64,000 nucleotides of DNA from Ixodes scapularis (taxonomy: Eukaryota > Arthropoda > Arachnida > Ixodida > Ixodidae). Both the position numbers and the translations under genes were made by a program. Position 1 is the stretch's first letter; every line of letters begins with the position of its first letter. The stretch is from the NCBI RefSeq assembly GCF_016920785.2, contig NW_024609955.1:868001-932000 (forward strand), in the 5' to 3' direction. A model generated the notes under the pieces. That model had not been told where the DNA came from and did no database searches. It was given only the letters and a program-made list of their open reading frames with translations. This document shows positions 20,743 to 30,345 of the stretch, piece after piece.

Positions 20743-20950
20743 GCCATGACTCTGACGACCCGAGACCAATGTTGCCTGACGCAACTGAAGTTTCAGTTTC
20801 GGTATCTGCTGATGTTTTAATTGGGATTATACAAATAATATTCCACATTTCGCAAATCCGAAGACGTAGAGTTATTTAGTAGTGCCTTGTGAATGTGAAT
20901 CACATGGAAGCCTAAAATTTTCGGAATTGAGCGGAGTTGCCCTTTAAAGG

Positions 20951-21325
20951 GAAGCTACGGAGCTTCTTGGAAAAAATGAGTTAGAAGTGAATTCTAGTGT
21001 ATTTTTACCCCGTGAACCCGAATACCCAAACCATTTGCTGCGTAAGTATTGTTAAACGCGAGAAAAACGCGAAAGACAGTCGCTGTCCGTGACGTCATCG
21101 ACGGCTCTTTTGGCTGCCCAAGGCTAGGGGGGCGGGGCTTCAGCCCTATTTTGAAATTGCTCTTGTGGCTCTCCGGCGCGTCGCATTGAAATATAATTTT
21201 GATATCTGTTATTCTAAAGGCCAAATGAACGCAATTCAAGTGTTTTTTCTCAAAAGTAGAAGTGCCCCATCTTCCCTTTAAAACGGCTTGTATGTGCGAA
21301 TATGCGCATACGCGATGTTGAGTGG
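20951..21325. other. Short non-coding stretch
   Basis: No gene or RNA is recognised. The sequence resembles the flank of the Kolobok-like element and contains a CRE-like GTGACGTCATCG near 21,090. Confidence 0.4.
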
Positions 21326-21378
21326 ACTTCCTGCAGTGTTGAGCACTGCAGGAAGTTGAACTTCAACTTCCTGCAGTG
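21326..21378. repeat. Three alternating copies of ACTTCCTGCAGTG
   Basis: ACTTCCTGCAGTG at 21,326-21,338 is inverted at 21,344-21,356 and direct again at 21,366-21,378. Two mutually exclusive hairpins are possible, with loops TTGAG and TGAACTTCA. Confidence 0.9.
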
Positions 21379-21539
21379 CTGCGGGGTTCGAGTAATAACG
21401 GTGACAGTGTGCAGCTCTGGAGGTCATGGGTGGCTCGCCGTCGACTAGTGCACTGTCACACAAGGGCAACGTGTGGAAATGTCAGCACGAATCGCTAGAA
21501 AACGTGCATGTCTGTGAAAGAAAGACACCTCGATATCCT

Positions 21540-21665
21540 ACAGCGCTTTGTCTTGTGCTCTTTTTGTCTCTTTGTGTCCTCGTCTTAGTCGCGCTGTTTT
21601 TCAACATGAACTCTCACCAACTCGCCCAGTTATCTATCCTTATCCTACTGACTTTTTATCCTGTT
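21540..21665 (-). repeat. Penelope-like pseudo-LTR fragment
   Basis: The minus strand reads TGGGCGAGTTGGTGAGAGTT, then AACAGCGCGACTAAGACGAG and ACACAAAGAGAC. The 'GGGC(G/T)AGTTGGT ... ACAGCGC ... GACACAAAGA' pattern is like terminal regions of tick Penelope-like elements. Related strings occur at 19,401-19,412, 48,346-48,362 and 49,966-49,978. Assignment is by style only. Confidence 0.5.
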
Positions 21666-21793
21666 TTCAAAGGTTAGCAAATGCTTCAAAGGCGATTTCA
21701 GGCACCGCGTTGTTGCGCATGCACTTTTAGGCAGACATTATCAAGTTTTGCTAACTTTTTCCTCTTCGCGCAAGTTCATACAGTTTTCAGTTA

Positions 21794-21947
21794 AGGCCCG
21801 TTCACACTCTTGCAACCGAGTGCGACCGAGAGAGACCAAACCGGTTTTTAAGCCTTTTGCGATCTCTTAGGACCAGCTCCGCTCAGTGCATCCGGTCCCA
21901 AGAAGTCTTTCTCGGTCGTACTCGGTTGCAAGAGTGTGAACGCGCCT
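21794..21947. mobile_element. Harbinger-type MITE (154 bp)
   Basis: The ends are AGGCCCGTTCACACTCTTGC at the left and AGGCGCGTTCACACTCTTGC inverted at the right. The arms continue with AACCGAGTRCGACCGAGA. TTA flanks both sides (21,791-21,793 and 21,948-21,950). A 3-bp TWA duplication fits PIF/Harbinger. No coding capacity. Confidence 0.85.
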
Positions 21948-22436
21948 TTAGGCTTTCGTTGCCTAGAGAGTAAACCACTCTCCCCCTCCCCCTCATACAG
22001 CATTTTGTCATGCCCCCCCCCCCCCCCTCCGAAACAAAATCCTGGCTACGTGCCTGGCCTTTACTACTGGCACTTCTATGTTTTCGAAAACAAACGGACG
22101 TTCCAAACTTCGTAAATGATATGAAGTGAAACTGGCACCTGCGCGTGATTTCACTTTTATGCAACGTTCGCGTCTTCCTTAAGAAGGAGCGCTCCTCGAT
22201 TTTCATCTCCGATAGGAACTTTTCAAGAATCCAGATGGCGCGCGCGTCGAAGGCGTGAAAAAGCGCTCTCCCTCCGAGGCGAATGAGTGCGTAACGTATC
22301 TGGGTCTAGCAGCGAAATGAGAGCTCATGTCCCTTAAGACTCCTCGGGAAAGAACGTAAACCACATTTTTGTTCGTTACAGTTGCATTTCCTTCAGTGTA
22401 GTCGAAACGCAACCAAAACGCCGCTAGTGACAGCCT

Positions 22437-22800
22437 TCACAGTGCTTCCGTGCCCCGAGAAACTTGCGGACGGCGCTTCACGTCTCCTTCGGTAGGGTGA
22501 CGTAAATGACACGTGATGATGTCGCATTCGATGCTCGCAGCGGATTCGCGGGTTTGTGAGGCTCGTGCCGAGTCGCCCACGGCAGCGGCGGCGGCGGGCC
22601 GCGGCCGGCAGTTGCCCCGAGGGGCTAGAGGGGTGCGGAGTGGCGCGTGCGGTAGGTAAATGTTCCCGGGGAGTGACTTCTCCGGAGGATTCGGAGAACT
22701 CTGAACGCCGATATGTTGTCCGTCCGGCGGTGACGGCTGTTCGCGCACGACCGCTCTGTTGTGGTCGTTATTGGTTTAGAAGGCCTAGACTTTTCAGTCG
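22437..22800. promoter_or_regulatory. CpG-rich stretch, possible promoter or 5' exon
   Basis: GC and CpG content is visibly higher than in the flanks (for example GCGGCGGCGGGCCGCGGCCG near 22,587). Open frames on both strands (22,437-22,748 minus; 22,556-22,885 plus) are Pro/Arg/Ala-rich, as expected from composition alone. It lies 0.4 kb before the candidate exon at 23,178-23,399. A possible donor (AAGAG/GTCAGA at about 22,845-22,852) does not match that exon in phase, so a link is unproven. Confidence 0.3.
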
Positions 22801-23177
22801 CGATATGTCAGTCGGCTGGCCTTCCCTAAGAAAACCGAAATCAAGAGGTCAGAACTTTTTTTATGACGTCCCCATTCAGTTATGATTTCTGTCGCAAGTG
22901 ATGTACATTTTCCCTTTATCAGAATGGTGCGATTGCCACGATCGATTGAGAATCACTTTGTGTACTTCAGGCTGGTGCGAACCACACACTGAATAAACGT
23001 ATAGCTTCTATTGTAAACAGATTGCTTCCAGATTCGGATGTGTTCGAGGGACGAAGTACGTCGCTATCATTACCTAGTTTGAAATTTTCATGAAAGCTCG
23101 CAATTGTTACTTGGTGTCCTGCATTGAACATAATTATTGACTCTGCTTTTAACCAATCTGCTATTTATACGTTCTAG

Positions 23178-23399
23178 CGCAAGACTTGGTCGGCTCGGCA
23201 AACAGTCTTATCGACTCCAGTTTGTGACCGCCTCCAGTCCTTCAACTTGGGCCGACCCGTGCCTGAAGACTGCGCTAATCTGCAATCAAGGGACATGATG
23301 TTATCATTCTATGAGCAGGCCTTTGAAACATTAACTCGTCATCGTCTTCACTGTATTGGGGTTGTGGAGGAAGAGCGGAGTCCCGCTACAGTATTCTGA
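23178..23399 (+). CDS. Candidate 3'-terminal coding exon, unknown protein
   Basis: A pyrimidine-leaning run ending in TTCTAG provides an acceptor. The exon then stays open for 73 codons to a TGA at 23,397-23,399. It encodes RKTWSARQTVLSTPVCDRLQ, NLGRPVPEDCANLQSRDMM, LSFYEQAFETLTRHRLHCIG and VVEEERSPATVF. Composition is balanced and not low-complexity, and the upstream in-frame TAG falls exactly at the splice junction. AATAAA lies 115 bp beyond the stop (23,514-23,519). I do not recognise the family, and no upstream exon of matching phase was identified. It is the only candidate host exon of reasonable quality here. Confidence 0.35.
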   Translation, partial: RKTWSARQTVLSTPVCDRLQSFNLGRPVPEDCANLQSRDMMLSFYEQAFETLTRHRLHCIGVVEEERSPATVF

Positions 23400-24847
23400 G
23401 TGAGGAAAGGAACAACATGCGTTCTTTCAATTGAGAACGTTTCCACTTGCGTCTATTTTCCAAATTTAGACAAATTTCATAATTGCAATATTAAAATGCG
23501 ACCACGCAATGTGAATAAAATCTCCTGGGTGCTTGTTTTGCACTTGACTGACCACCAGTTTTCGTTTCTACATTTCTTGTCGTGTCTCTATAGTCGTTCC
23601 TAAGTTTGGTTACTTCTCCTCCACTACTACCTCTTTTGTACTCGAAAAAGTAAATCTACAAAAATATGTTACGTGAAGGGTCCGATTTTCCTCTACCCAC
23701 TAAAAGAAAGCATTAAAATGTGATGCTGCAAGCGTATTCTACATAAATAAAACGTAAAGAGGCCACCTAGCTTACTGATATTTGTGCGTCAAATATACAT
23801 GCAGTTCTGTTATGTTATGCCGCGGCAGTTTTCTCTAGGACGACTCTGTCTTCAGATAAGAACGGCCGACCGTGTCCGGTGACAGTTTTTAATTTTGACC
23901 AGAAAAATGCATCTTGCTGCCTCAATGCCCAGAAAAACGGAACCGGTCTTTGTTTTAGGAAAAAAAAAAAAAACAAAGTTACCTTCAAGAAAACAAGTCA
24001 GAAACTCCTGCTCAATCTGAAGCGTTATCTGTGGATTTAGCAAAATTGGCATTTCAGGCAGCTCTCCCCGAAAATGTGTTGTGGCTGCTGGCCCGTATCG
24101 GAATGGTTGACCCAAATTATTTATCACTACGTATCGACGTCGTTATTTTGAAATAAAAAAATCGCACAGACGACGGCACATTGAGCAAAACTGCCAAAGT
24201 TTTAACTTCTTTTTTTGTCCGCATTTATTCAAGCCCGTTTTCAAACTTTGCCAGCGTGTTGTCCTCTATTTTGCTATAAATATTGTCGTCCTGATTAGCA
24301 GGAAAAGTTGACGAGAAACGCTCAAATCGAGGCATTTTACTAAATATGCATACTTTTGCAAATCAATTAAAAAAAATGCTATCTTCGATATTTTAACTCT
24401 TCCAAAATAACGCCAATAGTATCTATGAGCATGATGTGCAAAAATATTATTGCATTGTTTCTGTGTCTTATACATACCCGTAGTTGACAAGTTCATAATT
24501 TTTACAGCCCGTAAGAGTGCTCCGGGGTGGTCAGATTGGCAGCGCAGGGGTGGGCGATAGTTTCTAAGTGATAATGTTTAGCAAGTTATTTTTTCTTCGT
24601 ACGAGATTTAAAAAAAAAAGTACGCATGAGCCGGAGCAATCGAGAGACGCTAGCCTGTCGCACGCTTCGCAGGGTACGTTTTCGGTAGTCGGCGTGTAGC
24701 GTCTCTGTGTACGCCAAGCAAAGGAATCAACAGAAGTGGTTCCGATAGCAGATGTTTATTTCAGCGTGTAAGAGAATGGGGGCTGCCGAGAACAATGATC
24801 TTCGGCACGTAATCACAAAAGAAATATTATTGTGCTACAATAAATAG

Positions 24848-25044
24848 GACGTGAACGCGAAGGAATACACGAAGTTTCGGGCGGACGCCCATCTTCGTGT
24901 AAGAAACAAAAAATCGGTGAGTGTAGCCCCCTTTTCTTGTGACGTATACGACCCTTTCTTTGTTTCTCGCCGTGTTTCGTATCTATCACTTGAAGAAGGA
25001 CGTTCGCCCGAAACGTCGTATTTTCCTTCCCGTTCACGTTTTAG
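24848..25044. repeat. Inverted Penelope-like terminal sequence
   Basis: AGGACGTGAACGCGAAGGAA with TACACGAAGTTTCGGGCG (24,848-24,885) is inverted at about 25,006-25,044. TGAAGAAGGACGTTCGCCCG then AAACGTCGTATTTTCC is a string style common in tick Penelope-like elements. No coding sequence remains. Confidence 0.5.
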
Positions 25045-25214
25045 GCAGTGTAGCTGCATCTTTCGTGTTTTTTGATTAATTGGTCACCCGGAGGATTACG
25101 TCACAAGAAAGGGTGCGTTGATTGAAGGAAAAGGAGGGGAGGCGAAACCATTAGAGGGCACAACCTCTTCGGTTGCCATATATTATTAGAGAAGATATTC
25201 ACATGCGACGTCAT

Positions 25215-25628
25215 GCATAGTGACAACCAAAAAAAGGGACTTGTAGCTGCGCTCCAATCAGTGATGACACCAGCCACGATTCCGCCCGCGCATACTATGG
25301 CCTTGGGAACATTCACGAGTGGCTTGGGGAGGTTGCTCCTTTCTACGCACATTTTATGTGGGTCAGTGACGGCGGAGCAAGCTACTTCAGGAATAGGCAC
25401 CAACTTCATGAGCTCGCTAAGACCGAGTACCTGTCGGCCAAGTGGCTAGTTTCCGCTACTGGGCATACCAAGAACGCCTGCGATGGGATTGGAGGCCTCG
25501 TCAAGCACCATGATGCAACTGTTTACAACCTTCGAGGGCCGGCTACATCAGATATGAAATGTGCGTCAGATATGGTGGACGTCCTCAGCACCAAATTACC
25601 CAACGTGGCATTGATTAGCAAGGGCTGA
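25215..25628 (+). pseudogene. Transposase-like fragment (SDGGAS...ATGHTKNACDGIGG)
   Basis: Residues in order: ISDDTSHDSARAYYGLGNIH, WLGEVAPFYAHFMWVSDGGA, SYFRNRHQLHELAKTEYLSA, KWLVSATGHTKNACDGIGGL, VKHHDATVYNLRG and ASDMVDVLSTKLPNVALI, with a stop at 25,628. The blocks 'SDGxAxxFRNR' and 'ATGHxKxxCDGxGGxxKH' recur in uncharacterised multi-copy arthropod proteins. Acidic residues in SDD, SDGG and CDG could form a DDD-type catalytic set. Upstream, MHSDNQKK lies in another frame, so a frameshift is likely in the A-run near 25,238. It sits inside a pair of very long TIRs. The superfamily is not assigned. Confidence 0.6.
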
Positions 25629-26139
25629 CTTTTAGGAGTTCAGTTGAAATGAAAACAACAGCCTGGGATTCCCTCCATCCCGTGCCTGGAATTCAATCCT
25701 GGCACTGCTGACAGTGTATAGATGCGTCAACTCACTGCGACACGAATTGCTCGTAGCACGAACGATAGCGTCTACAAGCAAGCCACTCGGACAATAAAGG
25801 CTCGACTCCACCCAGGCCTGCTGGCAGGCTAGTGCGAAGCGGCTACAATGCGTCTAAGACAAAAATGTGATGAAAAGGGAGCATAAAAAGTCTCAAACAA
25901 ACGAACTGTCCAGCTCGCTTGCACCTTTGCATTTAATTGCATTATAAACAAACAAAAATCTTTCTTCCTCTTTTTTTTTTTTTTTTTTTTTGCGGTGTGC
26001 GGTCCACCACGGCCGAGGCTCTATTGCCGCGCGAAGGTGCCCCCGTTGTACGGCGCCCTATCCTCAATATCGTGTTAGAGCCCTATATCCTGTTACCTAA
26101 ACGCCTGTTATCGGAGCCGCACCGATCGTTTCCCCTACG
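25629..26139. other. Inner part of the long-TIR element, no gene
   Basis: A poly-T run (25,971-25,992) and short frames are present. Nothing is recognisable. Confidence 0.4.
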
Positions 26140-26805
26140 TGGTGTGCGCAGAGACGCTACACGCCCGCCATAGAAAGCGGGCCCTGCGAAGCGTGCGACA
26201 GGCTTGCGTCTCGCGATTGCTCCAGCTTCTGCGCATTTTTTTGACTCTTGTACTAATAGACAAAAAAAACGTATCAAGAATCATCACTTCAAAAGTACCC
26301 TCCACCTCTGTGCTGTCAATCTGACCACCCGGGAGAAGTTTTACGCTGTGTAAAAATAATGAAATTGTCAAATAGGCGTACGCACAGGCCTCATTCATGG
26401 CAACCGCGGTAGCCTCCATTTGGCCAGATTTTCTTGCTTTGTAACTTTAAAGACACACAAATAATGCAACATGTTTTTGCACATCCTGTTAGTACATATC
26501 ACTGGCGCTAACTTGAAAGAGTTTGAAAGAATCGAAGATGGCCTTTCTTTTTAAATTGATTTTCAAAATTATGCACATTTACGGAAATGCCTTTATTTGA
26601 GCGTTTTTCGTGAACTTTTCCCGCTAACAAGGACAACAATACTTGTCACGAAGATTAGCCAAATAGAGGATAACACGCTGACAAAACAACAACAACAACG
26701 ACCGGTTCCGTTTTCCTGGGCATTGTGGCAGCAAGATGCATTTTTCTAGTCAGAATTAAAAATGGTCACCGGATATGGTCGACCGTTCTTATCTTAAACA
26801 CCAGA

Positions 26806-27707
26806 TGCACCTTCCGAATTGTGCAAAGTATATCAAAGCGCGTAGATTAAACAAAATAAATAATGTCTTCGTTGTTTGCTATAATTGTTCACGAGGCCTA
26901 TTATTGCACTTTTTTTTTTTTTTTTTTTTTAATGTGTAGCAATGCGTTCGAAAAAAGTGTGATTTTGTTTTTGTTGGTGAATGTCATTTGTGCTGACATA
27001 CATGATGATAAGCTACGATATTGAACTGCGGAAATGAAAAAATAATCCTTCTTATTGCACAAAAACTCCCTTCGCGAGATTATGAATTTCCCGAACAAAT
27101 TACACATGGGGAATTAAATCCCCATGTATCGATTTAAGTTACCTGTGGACGAAAGAGTTTTTTTTTTTTTTTATTTAGCACGACATACTTCTATCTAATT
27201 TTCCGGCATTTATACGTTCGGCATTAGTCATTTGATTACTTTGTGTTTTGAAGTTCACGCCTCTGTATTGTTCCAGACTAACATCCGCAAGGTAGCTCGT
27301 AAAGTAAAAAAAAAAAAAAATAGCAAAACACACCTAAAATGCCTTCCGAAGTCATTATCTTGTGTAAGTACAAGGGCGTTTTGTAAATTTTGGGGGTAAA
27401 CCTAGGGAGATACAGGTTATCAGTTTGACATAATGTCAGTGTTAGTGTTATCCGATTACCTCATCTTGCGAGACGTTTACTTTTAGAATCTCAATAATTG
27501 GCATACTTTTCTAGCAACACACGCAGGACACGCACACCTCAAAAGAGCGAAAGCAAATGTAAAAAAAAAAAAAAAAAAGAAAAAAACGCGGCACGGGTTA
27601 TCTGCACTGTGTCGCCCGTTGGCGAAGACAAAACGCCAACAGTCCAAATGGACTCAGATATGCGTATTTCGATGCCGCTCTTACCTCCGCGGATTCCCGT
27701 TTTGTCC
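26806..27707. other. AT-rich stretch without a recognised gene
   Basis: Several homopolymer T/A runs (26,911, 27,160, 27,307, 27,561) are present. No coding or repeat structure is supported. Confidence 0.45.
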
Positions 27708-28850
27708 CGGAGGCATGCGGTTTAGAAAAACTCCTTTTAGGGAACGCCGTTTTATCGATATCAGTTTATCCAATCGCAGTTTAGAGAAAATGACGGCAGC
27801 CGGGGTGCCGTTTCCGATATCCCCCTGGTTCATTAGCCTAGATTGCCGAACCCTTGGCGGTGAACTATTGGTAGTGCACGCTCAAGCTTGAGGTTATAAT
27901 AAATTTTCCCCCAGCGACAGTGAGGGGCGACCGCGCCAAGCGCGGTCTGATTGGAAGCCTAGCTTGTAGTGGTCCAAAAATATCGATAGTACTATCGATA
28001 GTATCGATAGTCGCCAGAAATTTGACCATCGATAGTAAAAGAAACTATCGATAGTACTATCGATAGTCGTCTATCGAAAAACTATCGATAGTCGACTATC
28101 GAAAATCTATGGATAGTAGTATCGATACTCGACGATCGGAAAATTGTTGTTAAGCGACTATCAGAAAACTATCGATAGTCGACTATCGTAAACCTATCGA
28201 TAGTACTGTCGACAGTTTACTATCGATAGCTATGCGACATTAGTAGTGTGCCTCGCTCCCTCGTCTCTTTTTCTCGCTTAATTTTTTATTTTATTTTATT
28301 TTTTTTTTCAAATGGGACACCAACTAGCCCAAGCAATTACCGTCTCAACTTCGGTTCAGCTTTCAGTGATGACGAAGACGGGAGTTTGGCCGAAGAGAGG
28401 AGGAAGGGGAAGCGAGCGGCGGTGCGGCAACTGTGTTCGCTCTAGTAGTGCAAAACAGTCGATAGTACTATCGATAGTCACCAGAAAACTGAGTATCGAT
28501 AGTAAAAAAAGAATCGATAGTACTATCGAAAAACTCTCGATAGTTGACTGTCGAAAAACTATCGAGAGTACTATCGACAGTCGACTATCGAAAAACTGTC
28601 GATAGTACTACCGATAGTCTACTATCGATAGTTCTGCGACACTATCGATAGTTTTGGAAAAACTATCGATAGTATCGATAGTCAATTTATCGATAGTTTT
28701 GCATTACTACTAGCTTGCCGCCGCCTAGAAACAGCAGTTCTCAAACGGAGGCCTCGATAAAACGTGCACCTCTCGCTAAACCGTGCTTCGATAAACCGTA
28801 CCCCTTTCGCTAAGATGAGCCTCGATATAACGGCGTTCGATCCGCCGTAG
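27708..28850. mobile_element. Palindromic MITE copy split by a hAT insertion
   Basis: The left part (27,708-27,966) has GCGGTTTAGAAAAACTCC, GGGAACGCCGTTTTATCGA and AGCGCGGTCTGATTGGAAGC. The right part (28,718-28,850) has GCCGCCGCCTAGAAACAGC, GGAGGCCTCGATAAAACG and CTCGATATAACGGCGTTCGA. Without the insertion at 27,967-28,709 the two parts join exactly as in the uninterrupted copy at 30,011-30,345. TCGATAAAACGG-type arm words resemble pogo/Tigger-like ends, but no TA duplication could be confirmed. Confidence 0.7.
27967..28709. mobile_element. hAT MITE with ATCGATAGT arrays
   Basis: A perfect 8-bp duplication, CTAGCTTG, lies at 27,959-27,966 and 28,710-28,717. The ends are TAGTGGTCCAAAAATATCGA and, inverted, TAGTAATGCAAAACTATCGA. 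Two blocks (27,980-28,235 and 28,455-28,700) hold dozens of copies of (A)CTATCGATAGT and variants, around a non-array core at 28,240-28,442. A second end-like string, TAGTAGTGCAAAACAGTCGA, at 28,443 suggests an internal older end or a tandem pair. No transposase is present. The family presumably relies on a hAT transposase that binds the palindromic array. Confidence 0.9.
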
Positions 28851-29725
28851 CAAAGACGCTTTGTCGCTGTTAGTACAAAACCTACCGCTTTCGCGTAGCA
28901 GAATATTTTATTTCACTTTTTTTTTCTGTCAACTGGTTAACTTGATCGGTTCATTGAGTGTGAAGTCTTGCGAGTCTGTAAGTTGCCAAGCCCATTCATT
29001 TGCGGGTGCAAATGCCGCCGCCGCGATCGGCAGGTTACGCGAATTTGGTTTCGCCTGCCTCCCCTCCAACTTGGGGTGAACTCGTCCGTCCGGGGCCCGC
29101 TCTTCGACAGAGACGTCTGCGCTCAAGTTCAACCAGTTCAACTTCAAAGCCTGCTGCCTCCTTTTTCTCGGTTGGAGACGCGCGCGTCTGTCTCCTTTTC
29201 TTTCCCTTCACTTTCAGTGCCCGCAAAGTCCGTCTGGACGAAGCTGGCGGCACCGGGCAGCGTTGGGCCGCGTGCACAAAGTAAAAACGAAAGGAAAGAC
29301 CTCGCTCGCAGTTTGCACGGGTTCTGGCTCTTTCGTTTGTTTTGGGTTAGTTTTCGTTTGGTGTTAGTTTTCACGGTGGCACTCTGCAGCATTGTTGAAT
29401 GCTAGATATCAAAACAAGTAAAACACGTACAAATAAGCGCTCCGCCACAATTTTCTTCTCCGGTGAAGACCATCTGCACGTTCCGTAAAAATGACTTTAG
29501 GAGCTACTTTTCGGTAGTCTTGTTTCGGTAGCCTGCACTTCAAACACGGACTGCATGTTTGAGGCAAAAATAAGTCTAGCTAGCCGTTTCTCACTCAGCC
29601 GATCCTGGGTCTTTATTCAGTTCCTTGTGTGCGCTTGTGATGTATTGCTTTCAAAAAACGTGCTCTAGCGTTCGACCTTGGTATACAAAGAAGTGAGATT
29701 TAGAAGATTTCACTGAGGTCCGGAC
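28851..29725. other. Stretch without a recognised gene
   Basis: A moderately GC-rich region at 28,990-29,290 gives overlapping frames on both strands (28,968-29,405 plus; 29,035-29,277 minus) without family resemblance. I see no splice or domain support. Confidence 0.4.
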
Positions 29726-29728
29726 GAA

Positions 29729-29940
29729 GATGAAAGGCGCAATCTTCGGGAGCAGCCCAGTGAAATGGCTTTGCCGCGCTTTTTAGATGAGTGCATACAA
29801 GTGTGCAGCTTTAGCTTCTCGGGAGCGACGGTGCAGGCTCTCAAGGAGAACATTGACGGGTTGCCTCTCAAAAAGTTCGATTTTGCGGTAGTCTACGCAG
29901 GCGGAAACAACCTGCAAAATGGCGACAGGGGGTCAGCCTC
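29729..29940 (+). pseudogene. SGNH/GDSL-esterase-like fragment
   Basis: Frame one reads KMKGAIFGSSPVKWL, which resembles block I (GxS) of SGNH hydrolases. After a frameshift near 29,765 the other frame reads FLDECIQVCSFSFSGATVQA, LKENIDGLPLKKFDFAVVYA and GGNNLQNGD, where VVYAGGNNL matches the conserved 'V...GGND' block III. Such domains accompany some retroelement ORFs and occur as repeated genes in arthropods. No catalytic SxxH block follows before the reading frame ends. It is a broken fragment and its origin is unclear. Confidence 0.5.
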
Positions 29941-30010
29941 GGTCAAAGAAGAAGAGCTTACAACACCCCAGCCTGGTTGTAAGCTATGGAGAAAAATGTG
30001 CTGATTTTCG

Positions 30011-30345
30011 GAGAAGTGGGGTTTAGGGAAGCTCGTTTTAGCGAACACCGTTTTCGCGACAACAGCAGATCGGATCGCCGTTTAGAGAAAATGGCGACAG
30101 CCCGCATGCTAACCAACCTTTGGCGATCCACGCTCGAACTTATATTAAACTTTTGCCGAGCGACAGCGAGGGGTGCCCGCACGAAGCGCGGTCTGTTTGG
30201 AAGCCTAGCTTGCCGCCGCCTACAAACAGCATTTCTCAAACGGAGGCCTCGATAAAATGTATCCATTTTCGCTAAACCGTGCTTCGATATACCGCACCCC
30301 TTTCGTTGAAACGAACCTGGATAAAACCGCGTTCGATAACCGTAA
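30011..30345. mobile_element. Palindromic MITE copy, uninterrupted
   Basis: GGTTTAGGGAAGCTCGTTTTA then GCGAACACCGTTTTCGC at the left are answered by inverted words at the right (AAACCGCGTTCGATAACCG, CTCGATAAAATG). The middle AGCGCGGTCTGTTTGGAAGC and CTAGCTTGCCGCCGCCTA show the intact junction that the hAT element interrupts at 27,967. There is no coding capacity. Confidence 0.7.

Larger units (their letters stand above)
18078..20943. mobile_element. Kolobok-like nonautonomous element, host of three insertions
   Basis: The termini are AGGGCAACTCCGCTTCA at 18,078 and its complement (TGAGCGGAGTTGCCCT) ending at 20,943. They are flanked by TTAA at 18,074-18,077 and 20,944-20,947. TTAA duplications with AGGG-type ends fit the Kolobok superfamily; piggyBac also uses TTAA. 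A matching right end occurs at 62,321-62,333 near a THAP-domain fragment, which favours Kolobok. Removing a Penelope-like insertion (18,234-19,427), a TA-flanked MITE (19,488-19,648) and a hAT MITE (20,063-20,742) leaves a core of roughly 0.8 kb with no transposase. Confidence 0.75.
23853..26805. mobile_element. Long-TIR DNA element (arms over 600 bp) around a DDE-like ORF
   Basis: Sequence from about 23,853 to 24,715 matches, inverted, about 26,140-26,805. Shared words from outside inward include AGATAAGAACGG, ATGCATCTTGCTGCC, AAACGGAACCGGTC, CGTGTTWTCCTCTATTT, CAATTAAAAA, GTGGTCAGATTG and CCTGTCGCACGCTTCGCAGG. The centre contains a Penelope-like inverted piece (24,848-25,044) and an acidic-motif protein fragment (25,215-25,628) that could be the transposase. 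Very long TIRs occur in several foldback and MULE-like groups. No terminal duplication was fixed. Whether the ORF belongs to the TIRs is inference. Confidence 0.6.

Noticed and set aside
22556..22885. Host gene first exon joined to the 23,178 exon
   Set aside because: The only visible donor leaves a phase incompatible with the open frame of the later exon.
27980..28235. CRISPR or satellite interpretation of the ATCGATAGT block
   Set aside because: It is contained between hAT ends with an 8-bp duplication, so it is part of a mobile element.
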